DNA of 64,000 bases from Trametes villosa (lineage: Eukaryota; Basidiomycota; Agaricomycetes; Polyporales; Polyporaceae): assembly GCA_002964805.2 (NCBI GenBank), contig PUDQ02000066.1:806001-870000 (forward strand), in the 5' to 3' direction. Positions 1-12,000 of the stretch are shown here, piece by piece (within the stretch, counting starts at the first letter, position 1; every line of letters starts with the position of its first letter). The notes below the pieces were generated by a model, which saw nothing but the letters and a program-made list of their open reading frames with translations, was not told the DNA's origin and did no database searches. A program made the position numbers and the translations under genes.

Positions 1-1803
1 CGAATGGACGAGCACCATGCGCCCGCTGCAAGACCAGTGTGAGCCGACGGCGTACGAAGACCTCGAGAAGCTGTTTATCTCAGATATCGGGGTGTCAATA
101 TCGGACTACTTCGAGGAGTTCGACCCGAAGCCTATCGGGGTTGCCAGTCTGGCCCAGGTGCACGTCGGTCGGCTGAAGAGCTCGGGCGAGCGCGTCGCAG
201 TGAAGCTGCAACACCCGCATTTAGAGGAGTTTTGCGAGATCGACATGGAGATGGTTGAGGTTTCTCTTGGTAAGCGCACCTGCTCGATAGAGCGCACCTC
301 GGTGTTGATCGTGTGACACACAGGTTGGATTAAGCACCTCTTCCCAACCTTCGAGTTCACCTGGCTAGGCGAGGAAATGCGCGAAAACCTGCCCAAAGAG
401 ATGGACTTTGCGCACGAGAAGCGGAATGCGGAGCGCGCTATGTCCGACTTCGAGAATATCCGCACCTCCCTCTACATTCGTGAGTCTGCCCACTGGATAT
501 ATGCGCTTCTGGAAGTGCACCTCTCAGACGAACGCTCCCAGCCCAGGTGAAAGAGGCTAGAAAGCGAATATTGGTAATGGAATACATCCAGGGCGGCCGC
601 GTAGACGACCTCGTCTACCTCTCGGATAACAACATAGACCGGAACAAGGTGTCTCTGGAGCTGTCGAGGATATTCTGCCAGATGGTTCACATTAACGGAT
701 TCTTCCATGCCGTGAGTTATCACTGAGGGCTCAACCGAGGCTTGTGCTGAGTCAATTGCATAGGACCCTCACCCTGGCAATCTCCTCATACGTCCCGCGG
801 TCCCTGGCTCAAAGTCGCCCTACAACTTCGAAATCGTGCTCCTCGACCATGGCCTGTACTTCGACCTCGATACGCCATTACGGATCAACTACAGCCGATG
901 GTGGCTCGCGCTTATAGCGCCCGCGACGTCGGAGACGCTTGAAGACCGGAAGAAGTACGCCAAGCTTGTTGGGAATATTGACGAAGACCTCGTACGTGCA
1001 TTGGTTGTGTACCGCGCAGTGTTGTGCTCATCTCGTTGTGCTCATCTCTATATCAGTACCCTGTGTTCGAGGCCGCCATCACTGGACGCGCTGCTCTGGA
1101 AGACTCTTGGGATCATATTGACGGCCCGGATGGTGTACCGCGAGCGAAGAGTATGATCGACCTCTCCGCGCAGACAGAGGAGGAGATGGAGGCCATCCGG
1201 AAAGCCGTCGTCGAGAAGGAGGGACTCTTGCTCTCTGTGTTTGACGTGCTTAGGAGGGTACCGCGGAGGGTGTTGATGGTGTTGAAGCTCAACGACCTGA
1301 CGCGGTACGTCTTCCGACCATCTCCCTTCACTGAAAGCGTGAATATGCTCACTAGGGCTGTAGGAGTCTTGACCGCGCGCTCATGACCACTCACTCAAAC
1401 GTAAGTAGCATATTGGGACGTGCATGAGGCGCATAGCTGACACTGTCACGCAGATCCGCATCTTCTTGATCACGGCGAAATACTGCACCTTCGCCGTTTG
1501 GCTCGACGAGAGCCAACGCCTCATGTCTGAGCTCCGTCGCAAGGGGCTCTCGGGCATGTCGCTTGGTCTGCTCTATGACTATTTCTGGGTATGGTGGTAG
1601 GTGTTCTTCCCCTATAGTTCGCTGCGTCCGGATTCTGACTTTCGTGTTCCAGGCGCTATGAAAAGATGTACCGCTCACTCGCGCTCACGGAGTGGTGGAT
1701 GGACACGGGCGCACGCATAGTCACCGCGAAGGCGTGGGTTCGCGGGCTCTTCACTGTCGGCGGGCTGCAGGGCGCGCATAGGGCGGCGGCCGGGCTCGCG
1801 TAG
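1..1803 (+). CDS. ABC1/UbiB-family atypical protein kinase (ADCK1/Mcp2-like), 5'-truncated
   Basis: Partial gene: the frame is already open at base 2, so the N-terminus lies outside the window. The exons read PIGVASLAQVHVGR and VAVKLQHP (the glycine/alanine-rich nucleotide loop and lysine strand typical of ABC1 kinases), then WIKHLFPTFEFTWLGEEM, then DPHPGN (about 770) and LLDHGLY (about 838). The last two are the catalytic-loop and metal-binding motifs of the UbiB/ADCK family. The C-terminal helical part reads YPVFEAAITGRAALEDSW and IRIFLITAKYC, and ends GLA-stop at 1803. Several short introns interrupt it, with donors near 271, 479, 991, 1306 and 1400. ABC1 proteins act in mitochondria or plastids in coenzyme Q and lipid homeostasis. 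The YPVFE...GRAAL tail fits the ADCK1/Mcp2 branch better than Coq8, but that assignment is inference. Its 3' end faces the 3' end of the Sub1 gene, 148 bp away. Confidence 0.88.
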
Positions 1804-1951
1804 ATGCACTATGTGAGAGACATTCAAGATTGCCCAGTTACACATATAGTACAGCAATACTAGCCCATCGAGCGTACATCCAGATACTCGTATACAGACA
1901 GTTCAAAAACGAGAAAACGCAAACAGACATAGCAACATCCGGACAGCGCAC

Positions 1952-2695
1952 CTACTTTCCGAGCTTAGCAAAGAAGGAGTCAATAGCGGCGCTACCCTTC
2001 TTCAGGTTCTCCCACTGGAAACCGGTCAGCGGGGGGAGGCAACAAAGTGAGGCAGCACAAACCTGTTCCTTGGAAATCGAGATGCCCTTCTTACCGGGCT
2101 TCAGGTCATCATCATCTCCGTAGAACTCTCGGATGTCAAGGAAAGTAGTTCCTACCTGTATGTCAGCAATGGATGCTTTTCAAATGCCGCAATCTCGAGC
2201 AGAGACGCACCCTTGTACTGGCGGACAATCGCCCGCCGCTTCTTGCCCAGATCAACCCACTTCTCGCCCGCCTCGTTCACCCCCACTTTCACATCTCCAT
2301 GATCTTCCTCTTCCCTCGCCGCAGTACCGTAGTTAGGTTTTTTGATAGACTGGCGACGAAAGCACATTTCAGCCACAGCACAGCGCGAACGATCTGAGAA
2401 CACATACCGCTGGTTTTGCCGCAGCCTTGGGCTTCTTCGCGCCGGCTTTAGACTTCTTCGCGGGTTTCAGCTCCTCCTCCTCGCTCTCCTCATCTGACGC
2501 AGGACGAGTCTATGGGGTTTGACGCGTGTGAGACTGATGTGAAGTCCAAGAACTGAGCAGCATACGTACCTTAGCCTTCTTCCCGCTCTTCCGTGCAGAC
2601 TGAATCGGCCGTTCGGGCGACGAGCTCGCTGCAACCTGCTCCTCCTCGGAGTACTCCCCTTCGTCACTCGATCCAGCGACCTTGCGCTTAGCCAT
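1952..2695 (-). CDS. SUB1: RNA polymerase II transcriptional coactivator Sub1/PC4
   Basis: The start is ATG at 2695-2693 (MAKRKVAGSSDEGEYSEEEQ). An acidic, serine/lysine-rich N-terminus follows, running over an intron into RPASDEESEEEELKPAKKSK. The PC4 single-stranded-DNA-binding domain is split over exons: EKWVDLGKKRRAIVRQYKG, then GTTFLDIREFYGDDDDLKPG, then KKGISISKEQ, then WENLKKGSAAIDSFFAKLGK-stop (TAG at 1954-1952). The order LGKKRR, DIREFY, KPGKKGI and a terminal helix is the signature of PC4/Sub1. That protein binds ssDNA at promoters and acts in initiation, elongation and DNA repair in the nucleus. The predicted size (about 150-160 residues) is normal for the family. It is transcribed divergently from the HECT ligase gene, with 336 bp between the two start codons. 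Confidence 0.9.
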
Positions 2696-3031
2696 GACAC
2701 AGTCAAGTTCGAAAGTTCGTGGCGTTCAGTACACTTGCAGGAGCAGACGCGTCTGGGCGGAGAGATGACGCGACGCGCCTGAGACGCGTCGACTACTACA
2801 AGCGCAGCTAACCGTGTGAACGTCGACTACTGATCGGGTTTCTATGCGTGGGAACGTCGTCATTATTTGGCAGAGCGACCCAGCGCCCTCCGCGTAAGCG
2901 ACTCTCGACCTCCCGCCACTACCCTCGCTGCTCCCCCCGTCTCACGACCCATTCCAAACGCCTTTCAGCTGCTTTTACGAGGGACGAAGTAGCGAGAAAC
3001 ACGCACATCCCCGACATCCTCGTCGCGGACG
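2696..3031. promoter_or_regulatory. Divergent promoter region between SUB1 and TOM1-like genes
   Basis: The 336 bp between two opposed start codons must hold the 5' UTRs and promoters of both genes. I see no clear TATA box. Near 2762-2791 the sequence contains close repeats of gacgcg/cgcgtc (gacgcgacgcgcctgagacg), which could bind a factor, but no specific site is recognised. Confidence 0.45.
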
Positions 3032-6000
3032 ATGAGGATCCTCCACAAATCAAAGAGAGCCGTAGCTCCGGTGCGTATTGTCTCCGCGCAGACGCGTCCG
3101 AGGACAGGCCCACTAACCCTCGAGACAGCTGCCCCAGGTGGTGGAGCTCATCAACAAACTCGCGGAGACGCCTAATGAAGACCTGCCCGAGGTCCTGTCG
3201 CAGATCGACTCGTGGAAGTGGCCGCGGTCGGACCTGAACGCGTGGATCAAGGTGCTGAACAAGTTCGACGAGATCCTGGAGGAGGCCATCCGGGACTACG
3301 ACATCGACAACCTGCAGGTGAACGTGCTGACGCCGCTCACGAAGAAGACCATCTGCGAGATCCTCCGCTTCGAGCGGCTGCTGCTCGAAAACTCGACAAA
3401 TAGGAAGACGTTCAATTCATATGACGTGCGTACGCCCCTTGCATTCGTTGATGCTGCGCTAATTGCTCTACATACACAGCGCTTGAACAGCCTTATGTTC
3501 TCGTCCGACCTGGACGTGCTCATCCTTGCTCTGAACCTCTTGCTTCGCCCCGCTCAGCAGTACTCCTCTCAGCCCGCGGTCTCGCATGCTCTCAGCATCT
3601 CCACGCCTCGGCTGACGTCTCTAGCAAAACGGTGGCCCAATCTTCGTGACTACGACATCAACCTCGTGGACCTGGTCTCCGAGAAGGGCAAGGCGCAGAT
3701 TGAGGCACTGCCCACCGAAGCAAGGGAGGTGAACTTTGTGTTCTATCGACAAGCGCCATCAGGTGCTGCGGCAGGGAAGGAAAAGGAGAAGGAGAAGGCA
3801 CCAGAGGGCGATGTGTTCGACTCAGTCGCGCAAACGCCAAGCCGCAAGCCGGCAAGTGGGCCGAGCAACGCATCGACATCCTCGGGCGCGGTGACTATCC
3901 ACATCGACAGCAAGACGATCGAGTCCAAGCCGGCGATGGACATCCTCGCGGATGCCATCGAGGCACACAACGTGCCGGATACCGAGAAGTTTGAGCTTCT
4001 CATGCGCATTCGCGGCGCACAGGTGATGACGAACGAGCACGCCGCCGAGCGCGAGAAGCTGGTGATCATCCGGCTGCTCGCCACCGCTATCTTTGGGCAC
4101 ACGCACTCAGACTCGCAGGCGCAGTCGTCCCTGTTCCTGTATGAGCCTGACCTGATCGCGCACATTGCGGAGCTCCTGCAGCTGGACCGTGGCGTTGATG
4201 TTCAGGTCCAGACGGCATCCGTGGCGGCACTGGATGCCATGTCGCGCTACCGCTCGAAGATCCAAGATGTGCTCACTGCTGTCAACGCTGGGGTGAACCA
4301 CGGCATCCTGATGGCTCTCTTGCGGAAGACTGTCTCGGACGTCGCTCAGCCGACATCGACTCTGCCGCAGGCGTTCGTGGAGGCTCTGTTCTCGTTCATC
4401 ACCTTCCTGGCGACGCACTCTTCTGGCGGCAACATGATCGTCGGGGCTGGCTTGATCCCCGTGCTCATCCAGGCTATCGAGAACAGGCTGCCGAATCGTC
4501 TCTATCTTGTGTCGAAGACGATGCAGCTTCTTGACAACGTCTTGTACGGCTACAACAACGCCTTCCAGCTGTTCTGCAATGCGCGCGGCGTCGACATCCT
4601 CGTCGACCGCATCCAGGTAAGTTTTAATTGACGGCGACAGTGCTCCTCTTGCTAATAGCGTCTAGTACGAGGTCGACCTCGGCATCGAGGAGTGGGCCAA
4701 CGACGGTCTGCCGAACGATGTCGTTGCATCTTATGGTACGTTGAGCGACCCCCTGTCACTCTGCGTATATCTCATCCCCCCTGTAGGCAAGTTGTCGGTT
4801 GCGCGAACAGCCGTCCTCAAGCATACCATGCGCTCTATGCACCGTATGATGCAGTCTTCCGGGACCTCCGAGGGTCTTCGTGGGCTGCTAGACTCGTCTC
4901 TGCTGAAGTCTGTCAAGAAGGTCTTGCAGAACCGCGCGATCTACGGACCTACCGTGCTGGGTCTGGGTACGTTGCAGATATATACGAGAAGACCTGCGCT
5001 TAACTGATGTGCAATGCGTAGCGATCAACATCATGGCGATCTTCGTGCACAATGAGCCGACATGCTTGCCGGTCATCCAAGAGACTGGCTTGCCGGAGGC
5101 GTTCTATGGCATCGTCGAGAAGGGCCTTGAGCCCGTCATCGAGGTACGTGCATCTTAGAGTAGACACAGACGAGCATGTACTCACTCTGGCATAGATTAT
5201 CCAATCCATACCGAATGCCATCGGCGCCCTGTGCTTGAACCAAGCCGGTCAAGACCAGCTGGCCGCCCGCCCTAACATCATTCCTAGCATCTTCTACATC
5301 TTCACGTCCGAGGAGCACCAGCGCGTCCTGCAGGAGAAGGAGAATGCCGTCCTCATCGGGACCTCGCTCGAGGAACTCATCCGCCACCATCCGTCTCTCA
5401 AGGACAAGGTCTTCGTCGCGATCAAGTCCACGATGTCGAAGATCGAGGAGCTTGGGAAGTCGTACACGCCGCCGAACGACATCAAGCACCTGTACCGGCT
5501 GCAGCCCACTGTGCCTGCCCCTTCTGCGACTCCCGCTACGGAGGCTGCGGCTCCCATGGAGGTGGACGCAGCGGCAACGGCAGCAGCTGCCCAGAGCGCA
5601 GCTCAGGCGCCGGCAGAGGCTGCCGTTCCTCGAGATGACCTGTACAACAGGCCCCAGGACAACGCCATCATCTCGTACATCGACGTCTTCGGCAAGGTCA
5701 GGCGTTTTATACCCGTGCAACTGGGTCCCATACTGACTTTCTACAGTTCCTCGAGGGCTTCTTCCAGCATGTGCCGCATTGCCGCGACTTCGTTGCGGAT
5801 GCTGAAGGTCTGGATCACCTTGCACGGCTGACTGCTCTTCCTTGTTTGCCGTACGACTTCGCGAACTCTGTCGGCTCCGACTCTCTTGTCCAGGTCATCC
5901 GGACCATGGCTGAGTCTGCGACGACCGAGACGCTCGCGTTCTTGCTCAAGCTCGTGCAGGACTCCCTCGAGGAGTGCAAGGACTTCTGGGAGACCCAGGA

Positions 6001-9000
6001 GGAGTCATCGAAACTCCTGCCTCTGGTCGAGTTTGCTCGTGCGTCGTACTCATGAAGATATACTTATATACGCTGACAAGGTTCTCCATACAGCTGGTGA
6101 AGAGGAGCAGAAGGCGAACGAACGGTTCCGCAAGCTCGTCACTCTCCACATCCGCACGTCCCTGCTCTCCGATATCTACGCGACCGCGGGCTACTCTCAC
6201 GGGCGCGCGAGTGCAACGCTCCTGCAGGCGCTGCTCGGCCACAAGCCGTCACCTCTGACGGACCTCGGCTCGCTCCACAGGGCTTGCGCCTGGGAGCACA
6301 TTTTCCTCAAGGCTGCGTTGTCGGCGCCAGAGGCAAGTGCGACGCCTCCGCCGGCCGCAACTCCTTCCGCTGCCCAAGGACAGGACGGTCAGTCTTTGAC
6401 TCCGGCGGGTGAACATACCAGTGCCAGCTCGTCTACGGTAGTGGGCGCGAACGGCGCGGCGCCTCCCGACGCATCGGCATCGCCGCTTCCCGCGAAGAAA
6501 GAGGAGACGCCCAAGGACAAGAACGGAAATGGTCTCAAGCATCTCGTCAGCCAGATCCCGACGTCCCTGTCGCCCTTCTTCCAATGTAAGTAGTCCCCAC
6601 GGGTGACGATAGCGTTCGTGCCACTGACAACGGCTGCAGCCGTGGTGAGGTTGTTCCAGACGCGTCGCACCAGCGACGTTGCGCAGAAGCAGAAGATCAA
6701 GGAGGCCGCCGGGATCTTGGCGGACGTGCTCGTGAAGCACTTCGAGCCACGGCCTTCCAGTAAGCGTGATCTGTGGAACGTGATAGCACAGTGTCTAACC
6801 CTCTTCAGGCGACATCCTGTCCCTCTACAAGTACTACACCACCATGGCTGGTGCCACGACGGCTCTGCTGGTTGACGGTGAGAAAGGCGCTACTTTGGGC
6901 ACTCTAGATGACACTCAATTGCTTGGTTCCTTAGAGCGGCCATCACAGAAGGTGCTCCATACTGTCCTGTTGGCTGCGTTCGCGCGAGTCGGTGGTCTCG
7001 AGGCTGTTTTCAGTCGGTGCGACGAGTATGTAGCGACCATCGAAGAGTTCGCGCACATCCGCGAGGACCAGCGGACGGCGTCCCAGCAGGCGCAGATCGT
7101 ACACGGCTTCGGCGGGCTGAAGATCTCTCTTCTTTTGCTGCAGCCCCTCGTGTCGTCTCGCCCGCTGTTCGACTCCACCCAGACCCCAATGGCGATCACG
7201 ACCGACAAGAAGGACACCGACCCGGAGTACTTCGAGCCGCACAACTTCCTTGTGCGCATGCGCCTCGCCGTCCTCCCGCTCATCCGCAGGGTCTGGGAGT
7301 CGTCGTGGCTCGCGACGACCCCGATCAGCGTCAGCAAGACGGTCGTGCAGATCGTGATGGAGATCCTCAATGCGGAGAACGAGGAGGTCAAGGACGTCCA
7401 GAGCGCCGCCTCGCTCCTTGGCGGGGGCGGCGTCGGCGGCAACATCCCGATGCCCCGCATCGCGGCCGCGCCAAACCCCGACGAGAACCGCATCCGGCAA
7501 CTGGTCGACATGGGCTTCCCGCGGTCTGCCGCTGAGCGGGCGCTGGTCCGCACGCGGAACAACGTTGCTGCTGCGACCGAGCTGTTGCTCGCCCACCCGT
7601 ATCCCTTCCCTCCCGACCCCGAGCCAGCAGAACAGCCTCAACCCGCTGTTGCTGAGCCAGCTCCCGCTGCAGGAGAAGATGGTGAGGCGGCACCTGCCGA
7701 GGGTCAGGCTGAGGGCGACGCGGTCGCGGAACCCCCGACGGAGCCTCAAGTTGAGCCCCAAGCAGATGCTCCGAGAGGTGAAGCGGACGAGGTGCCAGAA
7801 GCCGCTGAAGCGAGCGCTGAAGGCGATGCGGCCGAAGAGTCCGCCGAGTCCACTAGCGAAGGCCAGACGGAGCAACCCGCTCCGCTAGTGGAGGGTCCTG
7901 GGGAAGGATCGAGCGCCGCTGCTGAGGAGCCCGCTATCCCTGGCAAGAGCGCAGAGGAATGGCTGAAGGAGCTCAACGCTGCTCGGGAGCCGTTCAAGGA
8001 GGACCTCGGGCGGCGCGTGCTGAGCCTCGTCGACGAGCACCCGTCCCTCGTATTTGACGTCCAGAAGGTCTTCGTGGGACCTGCGAGCGAGTACCGCACG
8101 CGCTCCGTCAAAGTGTTGATCGACGACATCCACGCGTTCTCTCCCAAGGCGTACGATGTGCAGGAGCAGCCCCTCTTCGTTCGTTGCCATCTCCTCGCTC
8201 TCGTTTTAGGCGACACCAGCTCTCCTGCTGCGCAAATGGCGGATAAGGAGGCAGAAAGTCTCATGAACGTTCTGCTCTCGTTGCTGCTGACCAACCCGGG
8301 CGATGGCGGCCACCCGGTCATTCCGAAGTGGTTGCCTGCGCAGCTTCTCGTCATCGAGTCTCTCCTGGTTCTTGGCGAGGCCCCCCGCTCCATCACCCTG
8401 CCGAAGGAGGACGAGCCCATCGTTCGCGAGCCCATCGCTCAGGGAACACGCCACACCGAAGCGCGCAACGCCCTGTTCGAGTTCTGCATGCGCCTGCTCG
8501 CCGTGCCGACGCTCCCCAAGGACGAGCTCATCTCCGCTCTCCGGATCTTCGTGCTTCTCACCCGTGACTCGAGCGTAGCGGAGAACTTCGTCAAGCGCGG
8601 CGGTGTCGCCTCGCTCTTCCAGTACATGAAGATCTCCTCGGGTACCCAGAGCGGCGTCGGCATTCAGTCCTACGTCGCCATCATCATGCGCCATATCGTC
8701 GAGAACCCATCCATCCTCCAGCACGTCATGCGCCAGCAGGTCCGCCAGTTCTTCTCGCACCCTCGCACCCGCGTGGTCGACGTCGGAGCTTTCGTTTCTG
8801 GATGTAACTCGGCTGCTCTGCGCGACCCGGAGGCGTTTGTCAAGGTGGCAGAGGACTTGTGCCACATGTCTAACCCGTATGCCGCCACCTCGAAGACGAT
8901 CAGCCTCAAGCCCCCGTCGGGTCCCCTCAATCTGCCTGACCAGGCGAACGCTGGTGAGAAGGGTGAGAAGACCGACAAGGTCGATAAGAGCAACGAGATG

Positions 9001-12000
9001 CAGGTCGACGAACCGCCGGTGCAGCCTGCTCAGTACTCGCCCTCCGATGCGACGGAGACGCTCATCCACTACTTGGTCGGGGAACTCACGAGGACGGTGA
9101 AGACTGACCTGTCCCCAGAAGCCAGCGTGGATGCGAGCAAGCCTGCGGAGGTGCCGCCAGCGACAGAGGGCCCTGCAGACGCTAGCCAGCCCGGCGGCCA
9201 GCCTTCCGTTGAGGCCAAGCCACCTCATGAATCGGTCGACTACACCTATCCGTGCTTCATCATGCAGGTTATCACCGAGCTGCTCTTCTCCTACGACGCT
9301 TGCAAGGTCGCCTTCCTCTCATACTCCCCCAAGAAGCGCAATCAGACACCCGCGAAGGAGGGTTCGGCGAAGCACAGGACCGCTGCTCTCCAGTTCCTTC
9401 TGTCCGACTTGCTCACGTTCGGCACGATCAACCCTCAGCCACCCTCCGATGCCCGGAAGCAGATCACGCTCTGCAACTGGGCTATGTCGGTCATCGTCGC
9501 GCTCTGCGTGGACACCACGGTCACCCAGGACATCAAGGACGTCCCCACCGAGCTCGTCTCCATCCGCAAGTTTGTTCTCGAGGCGATCAGCCGCGCACTG
9601 AAGGATCTACCCACTTCGGAGAACACGGAGAACCGCTACAGCCGTCTCCTCGCGTTGTCTGACCTGTGCCATCGTCTGTTGACCGTGCGCTTCAACAGCG
9701 GCAAGAAGGCGGGCGAAGAGGCCCCGACGCACATCGCCAAGGTCATGCTCGAGAAGAACTTCGTCTCTACTCTCACCAACGTGCTCGCGGAGGTCGACCT
9801 CAACTACCCGAACATCCGCAACGTCGTATCTTCAGTGCTTCGCCCTCTGGAATACTTGTCAGTACTGCGAATGTTGTCAGGTCATTCTCACTGCTAACGC
9901 CGGTTTGATAGGACGAAGGTCGCGATGAAGATGAGCCGCGTCTCCGACAAAGTCAAGGAGCTTCCGGAAGAGGAAGTCGAAACTTCGGAGTCCGATATTT
10001 CCGAAGACGAAGAGGAAGAAGAGGACGACGACGAGACGGAGAGCCCTGAGAATGACGTGGCCACCGATCTATACCGCAACTCGTCGCTGGGCATGTAAGT
10101 GCCATGTCTTTGCTCCATTAGATGCTGCTGACACCTTGGGTTGTATAGGTTCGCCGGAGTACGTAATCAGACTAATACCTTCCATATTCTGAGTATACTA
10201 ACTATCAGCGCAGGAAATGGAAGACGTTCACTACGACGACGAGGACATGGATGACGACGAGGGCGATGACGAGGACGATGATGTGGAGATGGACTTCGGT
10301 GACGAGACGGGTAGTGAGGATACGTCGGCCACTGACGAGGATGTCGAGGCCGAGCTTGACGACGACGAGGGCGAGTCCGAGGACGACTGGCATGATGAAG
10401 AGGAAGAAGAAGAAGAGGGACTCGTCGAGAACGAGGGCGAGATCGTTGACGAGGACGCCGAAGACGAGGAAGAAGAAGACGAGGGCGATGAAGTCATGTG
10501 GCAGGTAAGTCTGGACGAACACATTCTCGGCAGCGACCAACCTAACACCGATCTATTGTAGGATATCGCCGTAGGTGAAGGCGATGGAGAAGATCCTGGC
10601 GATGATGGCGACGAGGATGAGGACGGCGGAGGTAATCGATATGTTATGTCTCGTGCCGTCTCACTCGTTGACCGCTACGTTCAGATATGCCTATTGCGCC
10701 GATGGACATCGACGATGAAGCAGATGTGCTCTCCGAGGGCGATGAGTAAGTCCGAAAAATTTACTGCAAGTTATGTGTTCTTATGCTCTGTTATAGATTC
10801 GCAGACGAGCTCGGCATCGTGGATGAGGCTCACCCCGGCCCCAATCTGTTTGACTTGGCTGCGGGCGTCGCCAACGCCTTAGCTACCGGTCCCTTCACGG
10901 CAGGCCTGGGCGGTGGCGCTGAAGGTCACCCTGTGATGTGGACAGGTTCCGTGCGATCATCTCGTCGTCGTGTTGCTGGTCAGTCCCCATCCTTCCTAAG
11001 TGCGAGTCCTGTCGCTCACAGAAGAATGTCAGACGACGACCTGGAAATCTTTGGACGCCCTCGCAACCTCCCTCCTGCATCCGCCGAAAACGTTACCCAT
11101 CCGCTCCTCTTGGACCCCGCCACCAACGCGTCGCGTTCATCTCAAGCACGGTCCTCACGTCGAGGACAAAGAGCTCTTCTGTCCAGTGGGCTTGACGCTC
11201 AGATCTTTGACGAGACGTGGGGAGAGGGCGCAACCCAGCTGCTGCAACACATTCTCTCGCATGGTCACGCGATCGGCAATGAGGCATTGCAAATCAACGT
11301 TCCTGCCGGCGTGCTTGGATCGCTCAACCGCAATGGACGAGGTGGTGCCATCTCGGCCTCTATCCGTCTCGAGAGGGCACCTAGGCCTGGCGATGTACGG
11401 ACGGAGGGCCGGTCGCTTGAACCTCTGCTCACGACACAGCGCTGGGGTGAAGAGGCCAAGATGCTCCATGGCAGGTTCGAGCAGACGCGACTGTCCAAGT
11501 TGCAGAACCACGTGGCCATCGCTCTCATGCCTGCTGCTGTGGAGGCGTACAAGAAATTGAAGGAGATCGAGGAACAGCAGGAACAGCTCCGGCAAAAGGA
11601 AGTGGCCGAGTTAGCCGCGAAGAAGGAGCAAGAGGAGCGCGAGGCCGCTGAGAAGGCTAAGCAAGAGGAGGAGGCGCGGGTAGCAGCCGAGGCTGAGGCA
11701 GCTGCACAACAGGCCGCAGCGGCCGCTGCCGCAGCCGCGGATCCCGACGTCGAGATGGCCGACGCAACTGAGGAAAGCGCCGCGGCTGACGCTGAAACCG
11801 CGGTCGAGGAGAATGGTCCCGAACATGCGGAGTCGTCAACCCGTCAGGAGGAAGCTGCTGCCCCTCCCCAGGAGAGAATCACCGTCATGATTCACGGCAG
11901 CCCGGTCGATATCACCGACACAGGCATCGACCCGACCTTCCTCGAGGCACTCCCCGACGACATGCGCGAAGAGGTTCTCAACCAACACGTCCGCGACCAG

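Noticed and set aside
10205..10548. Long antisense frames rich in Val/Leu and in Ser
   Set aside because: They are complements of the Asp/Glu codon runs of the Tom1-like acidic tract.
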